This document shows positions 5,950 through 7,140 of a stretch of DNA of 7,140 nt, one piece after another (the first letter of the stretch is position 1; every line of letters starts with the position of its first letter). Location of the stretch: contig JACQHI010000315.1 in the NCBI GenBank assembly GCA_016199105.1, positions 1-7,140 of the forward strand. Direction: 5' to 3'. The position numbers were made by a program, and so were the translations under genes. Source of the DNA: Lentisphaerota bacterium. Lineage in GTDB: Bacteria > Verrucomicrobiota > Kiritimatiellia > JAAZAB01. The notes under the pieces are model-generated. The model saw only the letters and a list, made by a program, of their open reading frames with translations, was not told the DNA's origin and made no database searches.

Positions 5950-7005
5950 ATGACGACCTTTCCTTCATTCATGGCGACCGGGATCGGCAGCATGCCGTTC
6001 GACAATCCGGAATACGCCGTGAACCTCTCCCTGTCCACCTTCCCCGAGGCGCCTTTCTGGCCCCAGCTCCCGAAACGCGGCCTGACAGAACAGATGGAAG
6101 TCCAATATTCGGAAGGAATCCCGCGCGCCGTCGTGGACCGGGAGAATAACCGCCTCACGTTCGACACCACCGGCGATTTTTCCGGTGAATTCGCCGCCTT
6201 TTACGAAACCTACATGACCGGAGGCGATTTCTCGTCTCTCGCCATCACGCCGGCTTTCTCCGCGGGCCTTTACCTGATGGAATCGAAACTGAAGGCGCGG
6301 TCCCGAAAGTTGCCGTTCGTAAAGGTTCAAACCACGGGGCCCTGCAGTTTCGCCCTCACGGTTGTGGACGAGAACAAGCGGGCCATCTTCTACAACGACA
6401 TGTTCCGGGACGTGATCGTGAAAGCCCTGGCCATGAAGTGCCGGTGGCAGATCCGCAAGTTTCAGCCTTTCGCCGACCGGGTCATCTGCTTCGTGGACGA
6501 ACCCATCCTCTCGGCCTACGGCAGCTCAACCTACGTCTCGGTCAAGCGCGAGGACGTGGTGAGCCTTCTCCGGGAGATGGCCGACGCCATCCATGCCGAT
6601 CGCGCTTTGGCCGGCGTGCACTGCTGCGGCAACACCGAGTGGAGCATCCTGGTGGATGCCGGCATTGACATCATCAGCTTCGACGCGTTCGAATTCGGCG
6701 AGACGATGGCGATGTACCCGGAGGCCATCCGCCGGCACCTGGGGCGGGGCGGCCTGATCGCCTGGGGGATCGTCCCGACCTCCGACGCCATCGTGGAGCA
6801 AACCCCCGCCGGGCTGGCGGCGAAACTGACAAGCGTCATGGACCTGCTCGCCGCCAAAGGCATCGACAAGCCAACGATCGCGAAATCCGCGCTGGTGACC
6901 CCGTCATGCGGGACCGGATCCATGAGCCCGGCGCCGGCCGAAAAAGTCTTTCAAACAACGGCCGCCGTCAGCGCGCTGATGCGGCAACAAGATTCCGCCC
7001 GGTGA
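5950..7005 (+). CDS. Core MetE-like protein (cobalamin-independent methionine synthase superfamily)
   Basis: A 351-residue cytosolic protein matching only the C-terminal catalytic barrel of MetE (the full enzyme is about 750 residues), as in short core methionine synthases. TGIGSMP (10-16) corresponds to the MetE IGS homocysteine-binding segment, and FVDEP (181-185) to its IDEP motif. Candidate zinc ligands are H224 and C226 in GVHCCGN, E248 exactly 22 residues later as in E. coli MetE (C643 to E665), and C320 in TPSCGTG. A methyl transfer to a thiol such as homocysteine is therefore likely, but the methyl donor is uncertain: short enzymes of this group may use methylcobalamin or a corrinoid protein rather than folate. 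A thiol methyltransferase with another substrate is the main alternative. The ATG at 5950 is preferred over an in-frame GTG at 5899 because the family begins close to the IGS motif; the Shine-Dalgarno is weak for both. Confidence 0.85.
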   Translation: MTTFPSFMATGIGSMPFDNPEYAVNLSLSTFPEAPFWPQLPKRGLTEQMEVQYSEGIPRAVVDRENNRLTFDTTGDFSGEFAAFYETYMTGGDFSSLAITPAFSAGLYLMESKLKARSRKLPFVKVQTTGPCSFALTVVDENKRAIFYNDMFRDVIVKALAMKCRWQIRKFQPFADRVICFVDEPILSAYGSSTYVSVKREDVVSLLREMADAIHADRALAGVHCCGNTEWSILVDAGIDIISFDAFEFGETMAMYPEAIRRHLGRGGLIAWGIVPTSDAIVEQTPAGLAAKLTSVMDLLAAKGIDKPTIAKSALVTPSCGTGSMSPAPAEKVFQTTAAVSALMRQQDSAR

Positions 7006-7032
7006 AACCGCGATAAAAAACAAGTTGTTTCT

Positions 7033-7053
7033 CCCTCTCCCCCTGGGAGAGGG
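7033..7053. terminator. GC-rich hairpin between convergent genes
   Basis: CCCTCTCCC (7033-7041) and GGGAGAGGG (7045-7053) form a perfect 9-bp stem with a CCT loop between the MetE-like gene and the end of the outer-membrane protein gene. It is followed on the minus strand by an A/T-rich tract containing T6 at 7015-7020, which is 12 bases away, so termination in that direction is plausible. A second small palindrome, AAACAAGTTGTTT, lies at 7018-7030. This stem with a GGGGTGAGG flank also resembles a repeat scattered in many GC-rich genomes. Confidence 0.5.
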
Positions 7054-7083
7054 TCGGGGTGAGGATTGCGGGGGGAGCCCGCA

Positions 7084-7140
7084 TTAGAAGCTGAAGCTGA
7101 CACGGCCGCCGAAGGAACCGCCTTCCGGACTGGCTTGATA
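7084..7140 (-). CDS. C-terminal end of an outer-membrane beta-barrel-like protein
   Basis: Only the last 18 codons and the TAA stop (7084-7086) are in the window. They read YQASPEGGSFGGRVSFSF. The alternating hydrophobic pattern ending in a terminal phenylalanine is the classic last beta-strand recognised by the BAM machinery in Gram-negative outer-membrane proteins. The frame runs open to the window edge and sits convergent to the MetE-like gene across a hairpin, which supports a real gene end. The specific protein (porin, autotransporter or other barrel) cannot be told from this fragment. Confidence 0.6.
   Translation of the reverse strand, partial: YQASPEGGSFGGRVSFSF

Overview
The window suggests a GC-rich, Gram-negative bacterium. 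Genes sit on both strands, Shine-Dalgarno signals are few, a REC-HDOD signalling protein is present, and the right edge carries the aromatic-ended C-terminus of an apparent outer-membrane beta-barrel protein. The style of the sequence is compatible with the Verrucomicrobiota/Kiritimatiellota side of the tree, but that placement is a guess. There are no rRNA or tRNA genes, insertion sequences or CRISPR arrays.

Left edge to 1401 (minus strand): most of a 2,3-bisphosphoglycerate-independent phosphoglycerate mutase (gpmI), cut by the window start just before its second metal-binding cluster. The next 400 bases (1402-1798) hold no convincing gene. They contain a short GGTTCA repeat, a terminator-like hairpin that points away from any visible gene, and an AT-rich control region with two related palindromic sites.

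1799-3362 (plus strand): a tightly coupled three-gene operon with 4-base overlaps at both junctions. It encodes a small winged-helix DNA-binding protein, an AbiEii-like nucleotidyltransferase-fold protein and an uncharacterised protein with a zincin-like HDATH motif. The paired operator sites lie just upstream of the regulator's ribosome binding site. The regulator plus nucleotidyltransferase layout resembles AbiE-type toxin-antitoxin modules. GC appears lower than in the flanks, which suggests an acquired cassette. This is the most interesting part of the window.

3363-5675: a palindrome-rich spacer separates the operon from a convergent minus-strand pair. The first-transcribed gene of the pair encodes a REC-HDOD-REC-like signalling protein with degenerate receivers. 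The second encodes a minimal HExxH zincin. A perfect 20-bp inverted repeat lies between them, starting at the first gene's stop codon.

5676-7140: a divergent promoter region is followed by a plus-strand core MetE-like (cobalamin-independent methionine synthase superfamily) protein with recognisable zinc ligands. A strong hairpin comes next, then the last 18 codons of a minus-strand outer-membrane protein gene. Apart from the three-gene cassette, the window reads as ordinary chromosomal metabolism and signalling.
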